Shown one piece after another: positions 54,289-63,335 of a DNA stretch of 64,000 bases (the first letter of the stretch is position 1; every line of letters begins with the position of its first letter). Source of the stretch: Planctomycetota bacterium (lineage in GTDB: Bacteria > Planctomycetota > UBA1135 > GCA-002686595); NCBI GenBank assembly GCA_016712565.1, contig JADJQU010000006.1, forward strand, positions 464,742 to 528,741, written 5' to 3'. The position numbers were made by a program, and so were the translations under genes. The notes under the pieces were generated by a model, which searched no databases, was not told the DNA's origin, and saw only the letters and a list, made by a program, of their open reading frames with translations.

Positions 54289-57200
54289 ATGCACAGCGGA
54301 AAAATCCTGAGTCTCGCCTTCATGCTGCTCGCGCTGCTCTCACCGGGCTGCAACAAGGCCGGCGGTGGAGGCGGAGGCTCGAACTCGATCCTCGGCATCG
54401 AGCAAGATCTGACCCTCGACCCCGCGGGCACCACGACCGTGGTCACGTTCATGTCCGACCCGGGTGTGCTCGCCCCGGCCAACTTCGAGGCCGACGGCGG
54501 CCAGAACGCCGTCAGCGTCAACCAGAACGGCAATGCCTACGAGGTCACCTGGGACGCGCGCGTCACGCCCGCGCACCAGGTCCGGCCCCTGGCCGTCGGG
54601 TCGATTCCCGAGACCTTCATGGCGGTCAGCACCAGCGACGCCGCGGCGCCGACCTTCGCGGTCACGGCGGCGAACCAGGTCGTGGGTCTGGGCAACGACA
54701 CGATCACGGTGCAGTTCAGCGGCGCGCGCGTGATCGAAAGCGATGCCGAGAACCTGGCCAACTGGACGCTCAAGATCGGCAGCACCACGCTGCCGCTCAC
54801 CGGCTCCACGTTCAGCCTGGACAACAACACCCAGGTGCTGTCGGTCACCACCGGCAGCCAGGCCAACCTGCACGCCAGCTTCACCCTGGCGGCGAAGAAC
54901 ACCCTGCACTCGGTGGCCGACGTGTCCCTGGCCACCACGGCCGTCGCCGGCAACGCCAGCGGCGACAACCTGGCCCCGACCCTCGGCTCGGTGGTCCAGA
55001 ACCTGACCGAGGACGAATTCGGCCGCGTCGTCGACCTGACCTTCAGCGAGGCCATGGACCCGCTGTTCTGCGCCTCCCTGGCCAATTTCGGCGGCACCAA
55101 TCCGGACGTGGCCACCACCTTTGCCCAGCCGTCGGCGAACGTGCTGCGCGTCACGTTCAACAACCCGATCGTTCCGGGCGTCAACACCATCGACCTGGCC
55201 GACCTGGTCGACGCCCACGGCAACGCCTTCCCCGACCAGAACGTGGCCGTGGCGGCGGGCTCCACCGTGGCCAACGGGTTTGACAACGGACCGGACGTGA
55301 CCACGGTCGAGGGCGTGGGGGGCGACGTTCTGACCGTCGATTTCCTGCAGGCCATCGACCCTGACGACGCCTCAGACCCGGCCCACTGGAACCTGGAGAT
55401 CCCGACCGGCAACCCGATCGACCTCTCGAACTGCACGTTGACCTACGATCTGCCGACCAAGGCGCTCTCGATCGAGCTGGACTTCGACGCCCTGAACGGC
55501 GACTCGTTCACGTTCGAGCCCGCCTCGGGCAATGAACCGGTGGACGTGGACGGCGAGCTCTTCAGCGCCTCCGTGGCGGGCCTGGTGACGGGCGACGGGG
55601 CCCTGCCCACGCTCTCCGGCGCCACGCAAAATCGCGTCTTCGACCCCACGGGCATGACCGTGGACGTGGTCTTCTCCGAGGCCCTGGAGGAGACGAGCGC
55701 CGAGACCCTCGGCAACTGGGACATCCCGGGCAAGAGCCTCCAGACGGCGACCCTGCTGCCCTCCAAGTCCGTGGTGCGCTTGGTCTGGGACGCCTACGTG
55801 CTCCCGGGCACCGACACCCTGGACGCGAGCGGCATCCTGGACCTGGCCGGCAACCCGATGACGGCCGTGCTCGCCCAGGCCCTGACCAGCACCGACACCA
55901 CCGCGCCCGGCGCCACCTCGATCACCGCCCAGGCGGTGGAGGGCGAGGCCAACGACGTGGTGCGCGTCACCTTCAACGACAACTTGATCGAGAGCGAGAT
56001 CGAGAACGTCGCCAACTGGACCTTCGAGTCGCCCGTGGGCTCGGCGCAGTCCCTGGCCGGAGCCTCGGTGGTGTGGAACGACGCCGGCCGGCAGGCCAGT
56101 GTGACCCTGCCCGCGGGCATCGACCTCGTCGGGGGCAACTCCGCGCGCGCCTCCTTCAGCGGCGTGCACGACATCGCCGGCAACGCGATCACCGCCACGG
56201 CGGCCTCCGGCACCGTGGCGGCCGAGGTCAACGTGCCCACGGTCGACTCCGTGTGGGTCAAGACCGGTCTCGCCAACCACGTGGTGGTGCGCTTCAGCGA
56301 ACCCTGCGCGGAGATGGACGACATCAGCGGCCTGACCCAATACGTGGTCCGCAACTCCTCCGGCGTCATCAAGGGCGCGGCGACCAGCGCCACCGAAGCG
56401 GTGGACCACATGGGCGTGGAGCTGGTCTTCGGCTTCGCCGTCCTGGCGGGGTCGGACACCCTCGACCTCGCGGGCGTCACCGACCTGGCGGGCAACTCGA
56501 TGTTCCCCGTGTCCCAACACGCCGTCGCCGTCGAGGACGGGACGTCCGTGGATCTGGACACCGTGAACTCCAACCTGACCTCGGTGGCCGGCGAGGCCAA
56601 CGACACGATCGAGCTGGTCTTCACGACGCCGCCGTCGCGCTGGAACCTGCTTTCGGTCTCCAACTACACGATCTCCCTCTTGGGCACGCCGCTCAACCTG
56701 AACGGCGCCACCCTCAGCTACGACGGCAACCTGACCGTCACGATCGCACTGGGGGCCTCCGGTTCGCCCAACCTGCAGACCGGGGCCACCTACGACGTCG
56801 ACATCAGCGCCCTGACCAGTGTCCAGGGCGTCGCCGGGGCCGCGATCAGCGAGTCCATCGCGGCCGGGGGCGAGAGCGTGCCGCCCAGCCTGCCCGCGGG
56901 CCTGACCCGCTTGGACGCGTCGAGTCCCACGGACTCGGTGCTGATCCAGTTCAGCGAGGCCGTGGACCTTGCGTCCGCCGAGAACACCGCCCACTACGAC
57001 CTCAACGGCGGCGCCAACCCCGACAGCGTGACCCGCGTGGGCCTCTCCACCGTGCGCGCCGTCTGGAACGGCGGCGTGGTCCTGGGGGACACGGTCAACG
57101 CCAGCGTGGCGGACCTGGCGGGCAACGTGGGCGTGGTCTCCCGGGCCGTTTCTGCGGCGGACCTCCAGGGCCCCCTGGTCGTCTCCGTGGACGGCCTGAG

Positions 57201-57780
57201 CGTCTCCGGCGCCGGTCTGGACACCGTGACCGTGGTGTTCGACAAGCCGGTGGATCCGACCTCGGCGCTCGATCCCTCCAACTACGGCGTCACCAACGGC
57301 AGCGCCCTGGTCATCGGCGGGTCGATCCTGACCTTCGACAGCTCCACGAACAGCGTGACGATCCACCTGCAGCCGGGGGTCGAACTGGATCCGACCCTGG
57401 GCCTCACGGTGCACGTCCAGGACGTCGGCGACCACGCCGGCCTGGTCATGAACCCGCCGGCCAACGTCGGCGGCGCCGTGACCGGCGACCTGAGCGCGCC
57501 GGCCTTCGAGGCGGCCTTCGTCAACTACCGGGCCGACGTGCTGGGGCTCTCGGTGGACGTGCGCTTCAGCGAGGACGTGCCCGCGGCCTTCGTCTCGAAT
57601 CCGGCCAACTGGAGCCTGAACGGAGGCCAAGCCGTGCAATCCGTGACGCTGCAAAGCGGCACGCACGTGCGCCTCTTCCTCGACCTGCCGCTCTCCTCCG
57701 GCGACGAGCTCGAGCTCACGGCCCTGCCCGACATGGCGGGCAACGAGTCCGGCACGATCTCGATCGCTCCGAGCCTCTGA
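54289..57780 (+). CDS. Large lipoprotein of about ten Ig-like (SwmB/invasin-type) repeats
   Basis: 1163 residues. Lipoprotein signal ('LSLAFMLLALLSPGCNKAG', lipid Cys at about 21) followed by a Gly-rich linker. The remainder is about ten tandem units of roughly 105 residues. Each has a strand set of the form 'VDLTFSEAMDP', 'VVRVTFNDNLIESEIENVANW', 'DSVLIQFSEAVDLASAENTAH', 'VTVVFDKPVDPTSALDP', resembling bacterial Ig-like domains with calcium-adhesion character (Asp/Asn-rich loops). Acidic, with few Cys or Lys, as for exported adhesins. Probably an extracellular adhesin or surface-coat component; binding partner unknown. ATG at 54289 gives a complete signal sequence. Confidence 0.83.
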   Translation: MHSGKILSLAFMLLALLSPGCNKAGGGGGGSNSILGIEQDLTLDPAGTTTVVTFMSDPGVLAPANFEADGGQNAVSVNQNGNAYEVTWDARVTPAHQVRPLAVGSIPETFMAVSTSDAAAPTFAVTAANQVVGLGNDTITVQFSGARVIESDAENLANWTLKIGSTTLPLTGSTFSLDNNTQVLSVTTGSQANLHASFTLAAKNTLHSVADVSLATTAVAGNASGDNLAPTLGSVVQNLTEDEFGRVVDLTFSEAMDPLFCASLANFGGTNPDVATTFAQPSANVLRVTFNNPIVPGVNTIDLADLVDAHGNAFPDQNVAVAAGSTVANGFDNGPDVTTVEGVGGDVLTVDFLQAIDPDDASDPAHWNLEIPTGNPIDLSNCTLTYDLPTKALSIELDFDALNGDSFTFEPASGNEPVDVDGELFSASVAGLVTGDGALPTLSGATQNRVFDPTGMTVDVVFSEALEETSAETLGNWDIPGKSLQTATLLPSKSVVRLVWDAYVLPGTDTLDASGILDLAGNPMTAVLAQALTSTDTTAPGATSITAQAVEGEANDVVRVTFNDNLIESEIENVANWTFESPVGSAQSLAGASVVWNDAGRQASVTLPAGIDLVGGNSARASFSGVHDIAGNAITATAASGTVAAEVNVPTVDSVWVKTGLANHVVVRFSEPCAEMDDISGLTQYVVRNSSGVIKGAATSATEAVDHMGVELVFGFAVLAGSDTLDLAGVTDLAGNSMFPVSQHAVAVEDGTSVDLDTVNSNLTSVAGEANDTIELVFTTPPSRWNLLSVSNYTISLLGTPLNLNGATLSYDGNLTVTIALGASGSPNLQTGATYDVDISALTSVQGVAGAAISESIAAGGESVPPSLPAGLTRLDASSPTDSVLIQFSEAVDLASAENTAHYDLNGGANPDSVTRVGLSTVRAVWNGGVVLGDTVNASVADLAGNVGVVSRAVSAADLQGPLVVSVDGLSVSGAGLDTVTVVFDKPVDPTSALDPSNYGVTNGSALVIGGSILTFDSSTNSVTIHLQPGVELDPTLGLTVHVQDVGDHAGLVMNPPANVGGAVTGDLSAPAFEAAFVNYRADVLGLSVDVRFSEDVPAAFVSNPANWSLNGGQAVQSVTLQSGTHVRLFLDLPLSSGDELELTALPDMAGNESGTISIAPSL

Positions 57781-57801
57781 CCCTCCCTCGGGAGTCTGCG
57801 A

Positions 57802-57841
57802 GCGCGCCCCGGGGCCTGTCCGCGGGGCGCGCCGCCTTTTC
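57802..57841 (+). terminator. Rho-independent-like terminator after the Ig-repeat lipoprotein
   Basis: GCGCGCCCCG (57802-57811) pairs with CGGGGCGCGC (57823-57832), a 10-bp perfect stem with an 11-nt loop, followed by CGCC and a TTTT run. The rest of 57781-58009 shows no gene; the AGGAGAG at 57998-58004 is the Shine-Dalgarno sequence for the next gene. Confidence 0.7.
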
Positions 57842-58009
57842 TCGCGAAAACTGCCCTTTCTTTCCAGCGTCCTGCGGCCCCCGGGGCCGGCGGGACTTTC
57901 CCATCAAGATCCTCGCCGCCAGGGCCCGATAGGGGACGGCGAACGTGTCGGGGGACCCTGATCCTCCGTCGTCGTCGTTCAGAGGCCCCATGGCCGCAGG
58001 AGAGTTCGC

Positions 58010-59179
58010 GTGACCCAGACCACCACCGAGAACGAAGAACCCGCCGTCCACAGCGAGGCGTTCGAGCAGGTCTCCGCCGTCGTCCAGGCGCTGCTCCCCG
58101 AGACGAACGACTCCGCCGAGGTCGAGGGCCAGGCCGCCGATTCGTCCGGCGCCGCCGACGCGGCCGGCGAACTGCAGGCCCAGGTGGACCGCGTCCTCCA
58201 GGAAATCGACGAGGACACGGCGGTCCGGCAGGCCGAGATCCTGGTGACGCATCTGAACGACGACGGCGACTCCGTGCGCGAGCTGGAGGCCCTGATCGTG
58301 CTGGGACTCGCCTACCCGGTCGCGCTGCAGCGGCACAGCGTGCCGTTGGTGCTCGAGGGCCGGCGCCTGGCGCTGCTGCTCGAGCAGGACGGCCGCGTGG
58401 CCCGGGCCCAGGCGCTCTTGGAACTCATGGCGGCCCGCGCGCCGGGGGACCGTCAGATCGACCACGACATCGCCTCGATGATGCGCCGCAACGGCAATGC
58501 CGACCGGCTCATCGATCGCTATATGCGCCGCGCCGAGGAAGCCGTGGCCGCCGACCGCACCAAGGAGGCCATCTCCTGGCTCCAGGAGATCCTGCTGGTG
58601 GATCGCTCGCGCCGCGACGTGGCGCGCATGATCCGCGACCTGCGCTGGGGCGACCAGGAACAGCGCCGGCGCCTCAAGCGCGGCGTGCGACAGGCCGTGC
58701 TGCTCTTGATCCTGGGCGCCGCGGCCGTGGCCGCCGTCCAGCGCGAGTTGGGGGTGGCCGAGCGCTTCGCCGAATTGCCGACGGCCACCGAGGGCAACCT
58801 GGCCTCGCTGCGCCTGCGGGTGGACAACCTGGCGCGCTTCGAGTCCGAGCATCCCTTCAGCCTGCAACTCTGGGGGGCGAGCCGCGAGCGCGCCGGCCTG
58901 AAGGCCGAGATCGCCCAGCTCGAAGCCAAGAGCGCCCAAGTCCAAATCGCCCGCAGCACCGAGCGCGAGGCCCAGCTCGCCATCGCCGAGTCGGCGCGCA
59001 AGCAGGGCCGCATCTTCGCCCAGCAGAACCGCTTCCACGAGGCGCTGAAGGAGTTCGAGCGCGCCCTGGCCCTCGGACCGGGCGACTGGGACCAGCGCGA
59101 GCGCCTCCAGACCGACGTCGCGGCGATTCGCGAGTGGATCGTCGAGCACGCCCCCCGCAACCAGGGGAACGGCCGATGA
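58010..59179 (+). CDS. Single-pass membrane protein with TPR-like helices
   Basis: 389 residues. N-terminal half (about 50-215) is helical with TPR-like spacing ('LIDRYMRRAEEAVAADRTKEA'). A transmembrane helix ('RQAVLLLILGAAAVAAVQ', about 226-243) follows, and an Ala/Glu-rich C-terminal coiled-coil/TPR region ('NRFHEALKEFERALALGPGD'). GTG start at 58010 is preceded by AGGAGAG. The stop overlaps the next start (ATGA), and the gene heads the MglA/roadblock module. Its membrane anchoring suggests it may tether the GTPase system; function unknown. Confidence 0.78.
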   Translation: MTQTTTENEEPAVHSEAFEQVSAVVQALLPETNDSAEVEGQAADSSGAADAAGELQAQVDRVLQEIDEDTAVRQAEILVTHLNDDGDSVRELEALIVLGLAYPVALQRHSVPLVLEGRRLALLLEQDGRVARAQALLELMAARAPGDRQIDHDIASMMRRNGNADRLIDRYMRRAEEAVAADRTKEAISWLQEILLVDRSRRDVARMIRDLRWGDQEQRRRLKRGVRQAVLLLILGAAAVAAVQRELGVAERFAELPTATEGNLASLRLRVDNLARFESEHPFSLQLWGASRERAGLKAEIAQLEAKSAQVQIARSTEREAQLAIAESARKQGRIFAQQNRFHEALKEFERALALGPGDWDQRERLQTDVAAIREWIVEHAPRNQGNGR

Positions 59180-60264
59180 GCTTCGTCCGGCGCATCTTCT
59201 CCGGCTCACGCTTGCGCGACCTGCGCCAGGCCGTGGCGGAGGCGCCCTCCCCGCGCACCTACGCCTCCCTGGCGGGCGAACACGCGCGCCTGGGTGAAAT
59301 GGCGGATGCCGCCCGCGTGGCCAGCGAGGGGCTCGAGCTCTTCCCGGGCAACGGCGAACTCTCGCGCCTGGCCGAGCGCTCGCGGGCCATCGAGGCCGAG
59401 GGTCGCACGCGCGAGCTGTATCGCGAGCTGCGGGACGCCCCGCGGCCGGCGGTCTGGCGCGAACTCTGCGAGATCCTGACCGCCAGCGGACGGCTGGAGC
59501 GCGCGGAGGAATGCGCTCAGGAGTGGTTCAACGCCACCGGCGACGGAAACGCGCAATTGGCCCGCGGCACGGCGCGCTGCGAGCGCTTCTTCGCCGACAA
59601 ACGCCGGGACGACGGGCGCCTGGCCCTGGACCTGATCGCGGCGGCCGAAAAGCTCCTGCCCCGGGACCAGCGACCGCTGCGCATCAAGCTCGCCCTGCAC
59701 ATGCGCATCGGCGCCTGGAACGACGCCCGACGCACCCTGGGCCAGCTCCTGGAAGTGGAGCCCGGCGACGCGGTCCTGGAGGCCAAGTTCCGCACGCTCT
59801 CGACCATGACGGACCAGACGACGACCATCGAGCAGGCCCTGCGCGAGGTCGAGAAGAACGGCCGCCTGGTGGACGAGGAATCCACGCCCCAGGACGTCTC
59901 GGCCGCCGCCGGCGAGATCCGTCCGATCCTGAAGCAGATGTGCAACGAGCCCGGCGTGCGCGCCGCGGTCTACGTCCGTGGAGCCACGGCCCTGGTCCAG
60001 GGGCCGCGCGGCGCCACCGCCGAGCGCACCGCCCGCGCCGTGCGCGAGGTGGTGCAACGCAGTCGCACCGCCGCCCGCCGCCTGGGCCTGGGCCAGGCGG
60101 CCGAGGTGACCCTCGAGGGCGACTTCGGGCACCTGCACGTTTCGCCCGGAGAAATGGGCGCGTCGGCCCTGTGGTCCACCCGCCCGCCCACGGCGCGCCT
60201 GCGCCAGGAACTCACCGAGCTCGCCGCGCTCTCCGGCGGCCCATCCAAAGGCGAAGAAGCTTGA
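59176..60264 (+). CDS. TPR protein with a C-terminal roadblock/LC7-like domain
   Basis: 362 residues. About 1-230 is TPR-like helical ('ASLAGEHARLGEMADAARVA', 'LHMRIGAWNDARRTLGQLLE'). About 255-362 resembles a roadblock/LC7 domain: 'IRPILKQMCNEPGVRAAVYV' and 'LHVSPGEMGASALWSTRPP' are the strand/helix blocks. Roadblock domains bind and regulate MglA-type GTPases (MglB acts as GAP). The TPR part probably recruits a partner. Overlaps both neighbours by 4 bp, so the three are translationally coupled. Confidence 0.75.
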   Translation: MSFVRRIFSGSRLRDLRQAVAEAPSPRTYASLAGEHARLGEMADAARVASEGLELFPGNGELSRLAERSRAIEAEGRTRELYRELRDAPRPAVWRELCEILTASGRLERAEECAQEWFNATGDGNAQLARGTARCERFFADKRRDDGRLALDLIAAAEKLLPRDQRPLRIKLALHMRIGAWNDARRTLGQLLEVEPGDAVLEAKFRTLSTMTDQTTTIEQALREVEKNGRLVDEESTPQDVSAAAGEIRPILKQMCNEPGVRAAVYVRGATALVQGPRGATAERTARAVREVVQRSRTAARRLGLGQAAEVTLEGDFGHLHVSPGEMGASALWSTRPPTARLRQELTELAALSGGPSKGEEA

Positions 60265-60749
60265 AGCGCCTCCTCGAACCCCTGGCCCAGATCCCCGGCG
60301 TGCGCATGGCGCTGGTGGTCGCCCACGACGGCGTCCCCGTGGTGGTCAAGAACGTCACGGACAGCGGCTCGGACCATTCCCTCGAAGCGACCCTGGCCAG
60401 CGAGACCGCGGAGTCCCTTTCGGCCCTGGCCGCGGGCTGGCTCGGCGAGATCGAGCGCTCCATCGGCCCGCTGTCGTGGAACTCGCCCCAGCGGGTCGTG
60501 CTGCGGGCCGCCCGGGGCTCCCTGGTCATGACCCACGCCCCCGGCGCGCTGCTCGTGGTCATCGCCGACCAGCGCATGTCCCCCGAGGAGCTGCGCCTGC
60601 CCATGGAGGCCGCCGTGGCCCGCATGCAGCGCCTGCTTCGCACAGCTCAGGACCGCGGCGGGCGCGAGCGCCCGCAGGTGGATCCCGCCCTGCCCGCCCT
60701 CTTCGATCCCAAAGGTTCGGCGTCTTCGAACGCCGATACCGTTTCCTGA
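60261..60749 (+). CDS. Roadblock/LC7-domain protein
   Basis: 162 residues. 'LEPLAQIPGVRMALVVAHDG' and 'VVIADQRMSPEELRLPMEAA' are typical roadblock/LC7 blocks, as in MglB. Start TTG at 60261 overlaps the preceding stop (TTGA). Small, dimerising proteins of this type control Ras-like GTPases in polarity and motility. Likely one of three roadblock proteins for the MglA encoded 29 bp downstream. Confidence 0.85.
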   Translation: MKRLLEPLAQIPGVRMALVVAHDGVPVVVKNVTDSGSDHSLEATLASETAESLSALAAGWLGEIERSIGPLSWNSPQRVVLRAARGSLVMTHAPGALLVVIADQRMSPEELRLPMEAAVARMQRLLRTAQDRGGRERPQVDPALPALFDPKGSASSNADTVS

Positions 60750-60778
60750 CTCCCCAAGCGCCCGAAGGCAACCGGCTC

Positions 60779-62023
60779 ATGGTCCAAATCAACTTCGCTC
60801 AGAAGCAAGTCAACGCCAAGATCGTCTACTACGGTCCCGGGATGTCGGGCAAGACGACCAACCTCGAGATCGTGCACCAGCGCGCTCCCGAGCAGAACAA
60901 GGGCGACCTCACGTCGATTTCCACCGACGGCGATCGCACCCTGTTCTTCGACTTCATGCCCCTGGACCTGGGAACCGTGGCGGGCATGCGCACCTGCTTC
61001 CAGATCTACACGGTTCCCGGCCAGGTCTACTACAACTCCACCCGCAAGCTCGTGCTGCAGGGCGTGGACGGCGTGGTCTTCGTGGCCGACTCCTCCGCGG
61101 CGATGAAGGAGGAGAACTTCGAGTCCCTGCGCAACCTCGAGGAGAACCTGAACGAGTACGGCAAGAGCCTCGCGACCCTGCCGCACGTGATCCAGTTCAA
61201 CAAGCGCGACCTTCCCGACGCGCTGCCGGTGGAGGAGCTCAACTCGCTGTTCAACCAGCACAACGCGCCCTCCTACGAGGCCATCGCCAAGACCGGCCAG
61301 GGCGTGTTCCCGACGCTCAAGGCCCTGGCGGCCCGAGTGCTGGAGTCGATCCACCAGAACAGCAACGGGGCTCCGGCGCGTCAGGCGCCCGCGAACCCGC
61401 CGCGGCCCAATCAGACGCCCCAGAACGCGCCCGCGGCCCAGCGCGCGCCCGGCGCCCCCCTGCCCCGCGTGGCCCAGGAAGGCCAGGCGAACCCGCAGCG
61501 GCCCATGGCCGTCGCCGGCGCCCAGGCCCAGGGCGGACTCGGACTTGGTCCGCGCACGAGCCTTCCGCCGCCGCCCGCGGCTCCGCAGATGCCGGCTCCG
61601 GCCCAGGCGTACGGTGCTCCGCCCCAGCCGGCCATGAACCAGGCAGGACTCCTGACCCAGACTGGGTTCCACAACTCGGCCCTTGGGGCGCCGCCCCAGG
61701 GTGGGGGCCAGGGCGGGGCCCAGGTCCAGAACCAGGGCCAGGGCCAGGGCCTGAACCTCACCTCGCGTGCCGCGGCGGCGGGCTCCGCCCCGCGCGCGCC
61801 CGGCAAGCCCAAGCCGGCGGCCCAAAGACCCGCCCCGGCGGCCGGCGGGAAACCGCTGGAGAGCACGCGCTTCCGGCCGCGCAACGCCACACCGGCCCCG
61901 CGTTCGGCGCCCCGCGCCACACCGACCACCGGAGCCGGCGGCAAGGGCATGTCTTGGGCGTTGGTGGGTGTCGGTCTCGTCGTGGTCGGCGTCCTTGGTT
62001 GGGTCGCGGCCTCCTTCCTCTAA
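60779..62023 (+). CDS. mglA: MglA-family Ras-like GTPase with a C-terminal membrane anchor
   Basis: 414 residues. The first about 195 are a complete MglA GTPase: G1 'GPGMSGKTTNLE' (19-30), 'TLFFDFMPLDLGTVAGM' (54-70), the MglA-specific 'TVPGQVYYNSTRK' (78-90), 'GVDGVVFVADS' and G4 'NKRD' (141-144). About 197-385 is a Pro/Ala/Gln/Gly-rich linker. The last 23 residues ('WALVGVGLVVVGVLGW' core) are a transmembrane helix without downstream loop, i.e. a tail anchor. Canonical MglA is about 195 residues and soluble. ATG at 60779. Roadblock genes flank it on both sides. Confidence 0.93.
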   Translation: MVQINFAQKQVNAKIVYYGPGMSGKTTNLEIVHQRAPEQNKGDLTSISTDGDRTLFFDFMPLDLGTVAGMRTCFQIYTVPGQVYYNSTRKLVLQGVDGVVFVADSSAAMKEENFESLRNLEENLNEYGKSLATLPHVIQFNKRDLPDALPVEELNSLFNQHNAPSYEAIAKTGQGVFPTLKALAARVLESIHQNSNGAPARQAPANPPRPNQTPQNAPAAQRAPGAPLPRVAQEGQANPQRPMAVAGAQAQGGLGLGPRTSLPPPPAAPQMPAPAQAYGAPPQPAMNQAGLLTQTGFHNSALGAPPQGGGQGGAQVQNQGQGQGLNLTSRAAAAGSAPRAPGKPKPAAQRPAPAAGGKPLESTRFRPRNATPAPRSAPRATPTTGAGGKGMSWALVGVGLVVVGVLGWVAASFL

Positions 62024-62036
62024 TCGGAGTCCTCCC

Positions 62037-62540
62037 ATGAGAATCCACGACGACAAATTGCGCGCGGACCGGCTGGTCTTCTATGCCCAGGACGTTGCGC
62101 GCCTCGACGGCGAGCTCGATGCCTTTCTGGAGTTGTGCGGCGCGCGCTGCGCGATGCTGATCGACAAGGAAGGCCACCTGGTGACGCGCCGCGGCGAGCC
62201 CCTGGGCTCCTCGGTCGAGTCCATCTCGGCCCTGATTGCCGGTTCCTTCGCGGCCACCAAGGAAATGGCGCGCCAGCTGGGCGAGGACGAGTTCTCGATC
62301 CTGTTCCACCAGGGCGCGCGCGACTCCATCCAATTGCAGTTGGTGGGCGAGCGCACCCTGCTGGCCGTGCTGTTCGACCAGCGCACGAACTTGGGCCTGG
62401 TGCGCTACTACGCTCAGGAGGCCGGAAGGCAGCTGGCCTCGATCTTCACGGACATCGCCTCGCGCCCGGTCACCGAGGACAGCGGCCTGTCCAAGGACTT
62501 CTCCCAGGACGCCAGCGACGCTCTCGACCGTCTCTTCTAG
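62037..62540 (+). CDS. mglB: MglB-like roadblock/LC7 protein
   Basis: 167 residues. 'FLELCGARCAMLIDKEGHLV' and 'FHQGARDSIQLQLVGERTLL' are roadblock blocks; the N-terminal extension ('RADRLVFYAQDVARLDGELD') fits the MglB type. In Myxococcus MglB activates MglA GTP hydrolysis and helps set cell polarity. Starts 13 bp after mglA with Shine-Dalgarno-like GGAG. Followed by a GC-rich stem-loop. Confidence 0.87.
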   Translation: MRIHDDKLRADRLVFYAQDVARLDGELDAFLELCGARCAMLIDKEGHLVTRRGEPLGSSVESISALIAGSFAATKEMARQLGEDEFSILFHQGARDSIQLQLVGERTLLAVLFDQRTNLGLVRYYAQEAGRQLASIFTDIASRPVTEDSGLSKDFSQDASDALDRLF

Positions 62541-62561
62541 GGAGACCGGGAATTGAAACTG

Positions 62562-62603
62562 CGCGGGCGGGCGGCCGAAGGGCCGGCTCGCCCGCGTCGT
62601 TTT
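62562..62603 (+). terminator. Terminator of the MglA/roadblock operon
   Basis: A GC-rich stem (about 62563-62576 with 62581-62595, GAAG loop) is followed by TCG and TTTT at 62600-62603, directly after the mglB stop. Confidence 0.6.
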
Positions 62604-62784
62604 CCCCCAGCCGCCGTGGGCCCCGGGCCCCACGGCGGAGCACGTCGGGATCCGGGCTTTCCCGTGGGCCCGGGGGGGGACCGCGGGCTTCCCGGCGCGC
62701 CCCGGGCCTCCCCGGGCAGGCGGCCCTGCTCCCGGGCCGGATTCGCGTCCGGCGGGGGATCCGAGGGGGAGTACCGGCCTTCGC

Positions 62785-62813
62785 TTGCCCGCGCGATCCC
62801 CGCTGGTTAGGAT
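62785..62813 (+). promoter_or_regulatory. Promoter of rpmB
   Basis: TTGCCC (62785-62790) and TAGGAT (62808-62813), 17 bp apart. The predicted start is about 50 bp before the ATG; Shine-Dalgarno GAGGAAG at 62857-62863. Confidence 0.65.
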
Positions 62814-62868
62814 CTTCGCCCCCCGCATGCCCCGGAAAGGGCGCGGCTCATCCAGCGAGGAAGATCAC

Positions 62869-63117
62869 ATGGCTCGGGTTTGCGATTTTTGTGACCGAGG
62901 CACCGAGAGCGGTGCGCAGGTCGCCCGCCGCGGTTTGCCCAAGAAGCAGGGCGGCATCGGCTTGCGCATCACTGGCCGGACCAAGCGCAAGTTCAAGGTG
63001 AACGTCCAGCGAGTCACCGGCGTCGTCCACGGCGAACGCAAGCGGGTCAAGATCTGCGGCCGCTGCCTGAAGGCCGGTCGCTTGGTCCGTCCGCGGGTCA
63101 AGCGCAAGACGGCCTGA
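62869..63117 (+). CDS. rpmB: 50S ribosomal protein L28, zinc-binding type
   Basis: 82 residues. 'MARVCDFCDRGTESGAQVAR' and 'KICGRCLKAGRLV' form the two CxxC pairs (Cys5/Cys8 and Cys64/Cys67) of the zinc-ribbon L28. The body 'TGRTKRKFKVNVQRVTGVV' is the conserved rRNA-contacting core. The Shine-Dalgarno sequence and spacing are good. A strong terminator sits 188 bp downstream of the stop. Confidence 0.96.
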   Translation: MARVCDFCDRGTESGAQVARRGLPKKQGGIGLRITGRTKRKFKVNVQRVTGVVHGERKRVKICGRCLKAGRLVRPRVKRKTA

Positions 63118-63304
63118 GTCGGCTCGGGTTTGCCCGAGCTTGCAGCGAGGGTTCGGGCCCCCACGCCGATCCCCACCTGCCCCTCGGGCAGCCAGCGCTT
63201 CTCGGGCGCGGCGTCCGTTCCCCGCGCTGGGCCCCGCGCTGGCCCCCGCGCGGGCCCCCGGACCTGCCGCCCCGCGCCGTCGGGCTCCACCGACCGCACA
63301 ACTT

Positions 63305-63335
63305 CCGCCGTCCTTCGGGGCGGCGGATTTTTTTT
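63305..63335 (+). terminator. Rho-independent terminator downstream of rpmB
   Basis: A 9-bp stem (63305-63313 with 63318-63326, one G-T wobble) closes a TTCG tetraloop, followed by A and eight T residues (63328-63335). Best intrinsic terminator in the window. Confidence 0.9.

Larger units (their letters stand above)
62541..62868. other. 328-bp gap carrying two hairpins and the rpmB promoter
   Basis: No gene found. Contains the terminator at 62562-62603, a perfect 10-bp stem at 62611-62638 around CCCCGGGC, and the rpmB promoter at 62785-62813. G/C-only sequence between about 62640 and 62760. Confidence 0.6.

Noticed and set aside
57998..58004. ATG at 57990 as the start of the TPR membrane gene
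   Set aside because: It lies out of frame with the conserved protein; GTG 58010 has a good Shine-Dalgarno at 57998-58004.
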